Source of the DNA: Gentiana macrophylla
Lineage: Eukaryota > Streptophyta > Magnoliopsida > Gentianales > Gentianaceae
NCBI GenBank assembly: GCA_026214975.1
Contig: CM047808.1
Coordinates: 51,128,321 to 51,192,320, forward strand
Direction of reading: 5' to 3'
DNA length: 64,000 bases
Position 1 is the stretch's first letter, and every line of letters starts with the position of its first letter. Shown here piece by piece: positions 60,296 through 64,000 of this stretch. The position numbers and the translations under genes were made by a program. The notes under the pieces are model-generated. The model worked only from the letters and a program-made list of their open reading frames with translations. It did no database searches and was not told the origin of the DNA.

Positions 60296-63200
60296 ATGGC
60301 GGAAAGGACTGAAGTTCAAATCGCATCAAGCCAAAGTGTTAGAGGCTATGTTGTTGATGCAAAACAAACCAAGTTGGCTATTAATATAGGTCGAAGAATA
60401 AGGAAGTTTGTAGGCTTGGAGAACAAACTCAATATCAGATTAGAAACAAATCTCATACACCAATGTTATTGATTTCTGGAAGAATATGGTTGTGGAAGAA
60501 GGGCTGAAGCATTCAAGACAGTGAATGCCGAGGAGCTTATAATTTCACAGTCTCTTGAGGAAGTGTTTGGGTTTGAAGAAGTGGTGGATGGCTCAGTCAA
60601 TCCTGAAGCAATGGGATTGGACAAAATGGCGTTTGTTGATCAGATTAAAACAAGTGCAGACACCAAATCCATACCAGGCATCAACTGCAAACATATTAGA
60701 TATGAGTACAGTCTGCTGAGCAAGCTCATTGCAAAGAACATACTTGGACTAGTTGGCAGTATGGACACTCTATCAGGACCCAAGATAGAGCTGATGATCA
60801 TCATCTGCAGGAGCTTGAAGTTTGATTGGGCTGGTTATTTCATTCACTATATGAAGAAAGTAGCCAAGGAGGAGAAAGTAGGGAAAAGGAAATCAAAGGC
60901 CTTACCCTTAGGATTGATGATTCAGACCTCTTTGAATCACTTGAATGTTCCCGACCTTGAATCTTCTCAGTTAAATCGATCCCCAGATACAAGAAGGAAA
61001 TTGATCATGCCATTTCTGGTCTAGATGATGATGAAGAGGTTCTTTTTGGAGAGGTGTTGGTGATGATAATGATGGAGATGATGGTGATCTTTGGTGGTGG
61101 CGAGTCCCGACAAATTAAGAAGATATCTATCAAATCTGCTTTGCACCCAAGAAAACTTTGAGAAAAGAAAATTTGGAGCTACAAAGAAAATAAGCGAGGT
61201 ATTAAAGCCTTCAAAGAAGACAAGAAACAAACAACACAGATTCTTTGAGTCTCTTTGAGGGTCAAGTGGAGGTTACTAACCTGCTTTGTAGTTTGAAGAA
61301 GAAGCTGTTGTTGAAATTTTAAGGGAACAAATGAAGGAAGCTAGTAGAAAGAGAAAATCTACTGGAAAAGACGATGATGAACCCCTCTCAAAAGAATGAA
61401 GGAGATTGCCAAAAGAAAAAGCATGGCAAAGGAAAAGAATTAAAAATTTGGAGGCACAGAGAGCCCAAGAAGAGGCATCAGTAGAAGAGGAAAAAAGAGG
61501 TTTGTTGAATTTGAGCCCTTAACTATCATTCCACTGTGGTGATATCGACTCTCACCAAGAGGTTGTCAAGTCTACGATCTTTGGGATGAGTTGTTTTTGA
61601 GCAATCTGTTGAAGATTTGCGAGCTTCATCGACCCTGAGCCTCTTTGTAGTATCTGCGCTAGGAACCCTGACAAACCATCGAACTGAACTCTTGTGGTAG
61701 TGAAGAGGTAATTGAAGACTTGGTTGAAGACCTGCAAGTGTGGCAAGAACTCGGGGAAGAAGAGCGTCTGCTCACCGACCTATTTGATGAGCATGTAAGT
61801 CGGGGAACCAAGTGTGAGTACTGAGATGGAAGTAGTAGGTACAAATGTACAATCTCGGCAACCTCTTGACTTTCAAACATCATTGAAGAAACCATGAACC
61901 TACTTGTTGGAACCTTTGGAGGTCAACAAGGTCTTGGAGATGCTCAGGAGATCCTTTATGCCATTTGAAAGGCATGTAAAAGAAAGAAAGACAACAGAGG
62001 AGTTTGTAGATCCCAAACTCAAAGCAGATTCTTGACTATTTTTGAGTGGAAGTTTGGTTTTACAAGAGACAAAAGCCATTTCTTGAACTATAATGATTTT
62101 GAAGAATGGGCTTTTGAAAAATTGGGAGTAGAGAAACTGCTGGATCTAGTTGATACCACCCTCGCTGCAATCAAGGGTGATGGATTTGTTTGATGAACAA
62201 CGAGAAGAGGAAGGTATCAAGTTTAGAGATCCAAGAGATGGTGATGATGATTCTTCCTCATCATCGGACTCAGAGGAGATTTCCCCTCTGGACCGGGAGG
62301 AACCAGTGGGGCTGCGGTAATCTTAGAACAACTCGCACTGTGATCTCATCGTTATTCTTGGTAAGTCTGGCCGAGGGCCGTGAGATGGAGAGATGGATGA
62401 GGATCTACTGAGGATCTCACCATGGATGATTTGGAGGCATTGATCAATGAAGGAATTAATCTTAGTGCTAGTAGGTTTGGTGATGAACCAAGTACATTTC
62501 ATGTTGTAGAGCCCTCTTGCACAAATTGAAGTTGAGTGAGCAGTGAGGATTTGGATGGAGAAAAGGTTATTGATCTCATTGAACCTAGTGTCGATTCGAG
62601 AGGAATCCATTGAGTATCGGGATGGATTTGACTTTGAGGGCACTCTTACTAAATCTGCCATCATCCCGCACAAGATTGGTCATGCGAAGGATTCCAAGTG
62701 GATAATGAGGCTATATTCAATCCACGAGAGAATTGAAGAGGAGAGTGCAGAGTTCTTTGGGGTACAAGCAAAGACTGGACAAAGGTTGGAACAGAGAGAG
62801 TGCAGTCTTTGAGTCTCAAGCGACACTGGACAAAGGTTGGAAACTGATTTGGGTTTGGAGGAAACCCTTGTTGTTGATGAAATTTCTTTGTAGTGGAGCC
62901 TCTTTGGAGGCAAGACCACTTTGAAGGGAAAGATGGTCGTGATGCCACATTAATGAGGTGAGCAATTTCTTTGGACTTTGACTTCAAAGTGATGAGGAAT
63001 TTCAGTGCTGAAGAAGAAGATATTGATGTTAATCCCCTCAGGCATTTGTACTGTTTTTGAGAAGCGCCATTGATCCTATCACGGAGGAATATGAAGGACT
63101 TAACCTCTTTGGGTGGATAGGAGTTGGGCAATGGTAATAAGCCATCGAGAGGCCACAGTACAATGTGGAGGAGCTCTGTGATGAAGCCCTTTAGTGGAAG

Positions 63201-64000
63201 GGTGACAGTGAAGTGCAGTTGAAGTGTTAAATGAATTAAGGATTGTAAGGCATGATATGCAATGATTAAGGACACAATCAAGCGAGATAGGAAGAAAGAT
63301 TTGAAGAACTGATGAAGATGGTAAATGAGAACAGACAATCAACTGCCACAGTTGCTTCAAACTTCACATCTACTCAAAATGCTGTGAATGATCTGATACT
63401 AGATGTGAGGGGCATCAAGGTTGGAAATACTGCAAAAGATAAATTTCTGAAAGATCAAATTATTTCTATCCATCGAAACTTGACAACCTTGTCGCAACTT
63501 TGAAACCCTCTTGAGCCCTCTTCTTTGCACAACAACAACTGCTATGCGATCCCAAGCAATTGGAAGGATCAACAGACCGGAGGAGACCTTGCAATCAAGG
63601 ATAACTTCACTTGATACAAGGCTGGAGCTATGGAGGGTCAGCTGCATAGAGTGGTTATCTCACAGAGAGTATTCATGGCCTTATGTCCCGTTTTGTTGAT
63701 GATGTCACTAAGGGGAAGAGGGCCAATCAGGTGCGACAAAGGAGGTTGCAAGACTCTTTGCCTGAAGAGATGGGTGATGAAACCAATGCTTTCGAGCAAC
63801 TTTGCACTGGCGAGTTCAACTTCTTGATGATCTTACGAGACAATACAAGAAAGAATACTATAGCAGTAGACCTTATCATGACATGGGTTTTCATGAAGGC
63901 CTAAACTCTTTGGGATTGAAATTTTGGGAAGCAAGAGTCAGAGCCTTAAGGGCAAACAACAGAGGTGGTAGAAGTGGAAGAGGTGGCAGAGGTGATAGGA
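60296..64000 (+). pseudogene. Env-like / 3' extra ORF of the SIRE-type element, decayed
   Basis: ATG at 60296 opens MAERTEVQIASSQSV, broken by TGA about 58 codons later. The 60521-61024 frame is the best-preserved piece (KSIPGINCKHIRYEYSLLSK, FDWAGYFIHYMKK). From 61030 on only short Lys/Glu- or acidic-rich frames remain (for example 62543-62812 and 63683-63904). The window ends in RGGRSGRGGRGDR, an RGG-box. Position after pol and composition fit the extra ORF of sireviruses; no fusion-protein or signal-peptide evidence is seen, so the label env-like is by position only. Confidence 0.6.

Larger units (their letters stand above)
54921..64000 (+). mobile_element. SIRE-type Ty1/copia element with a large pol deletion (runs off the window)
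   Basis: A 5' LTR (54921-56617), primer-binding site, gag with two zinc-knuckle-like segments, a protease/GAG-pre-integrase remnant, a direct jump to the RNase H tail, and a long degenerate 3' ORF region make up the order. Sireviruses are known for an additional ORF after pol, often called env-like. The 3' LTR is not in the window. Confidence 0.8.

Noticed and set aside
61659..63360. Minus-strand frames up to 225 residues at 61.7-63.3 kb
   Set aside because: They are Ser/Leu/His-rich complements of Lys/Glu-rich plus-strand remnants and show no domain.

Overview
This window is nuclear DNA of a flowering plant, most likely a dicot and plausibly an asterid (the retroelement protein types point that way, but the species cannot be fixed from the sequence). 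It holds two spliced host genes, both interrupted by non-coding insertions, and about 50 kb of nested, decayed transposable elements. I saw no rRNA, tRNA or CRISPR array, and I found no evidence of a wholly new biological system.

Host genes. Positions 554-4164 (+) carry the last seven exons of a type I vacuolar H+-pyrophosphatase (AVP1-like); the N-terminal exons lie left of the window. Positions 27139-30639 (+) carry all five exons of an NADPH-dependent 2-alkenal reductase / alkenal double-bond reductase. Each gene has exactly one frame-breaking base, in or beside a short homopolymer, while the rest of its conserved sequence is intact. Either both are young pseudogenes or, more likely, the assembly has uncorrected homopolymer errors.

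Elements, left to right. (1) About 4940-8754: 3' end of a Tat-type Ty3/gypsy element, with an antisense extra ORF that has its own TATA box, a 60/57-base tandem array, a polypurine tract and an LTR. (2) 9019-21684: a 12.7-kb Ty1/copia element flanked by the duplication ATTTA, carrying a broken gag-pol and a piece of CACTA (En/Spm) transposon. (3) 22079-24521: a truncated gypsy LTR joined to a copia tail. (4) 24522-25715: two copies of an unknown repeat. (5) 31450-36520: a dead copia element. (6) 36667-64000: a deep nest. A TRIM element was invaded by a Ty3/gypsy element with a 1.9-kb LTR. That LTR was invaded by a minus-strand copia element, whose gag holds a solo LTR with a perfect GGCAC duplication. 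The gypsy gag was cut by an Athila-type element, which was in turn cut by a SIRE-type copia element running off the right edge.

The elements are broken by stops, frameshifts and deletions; none looks able to encode its full protein set. The value of the window lies in the insertion chronology, the antisense gene and array of the Tat element, and the clean single-base lesions in the two host genes.
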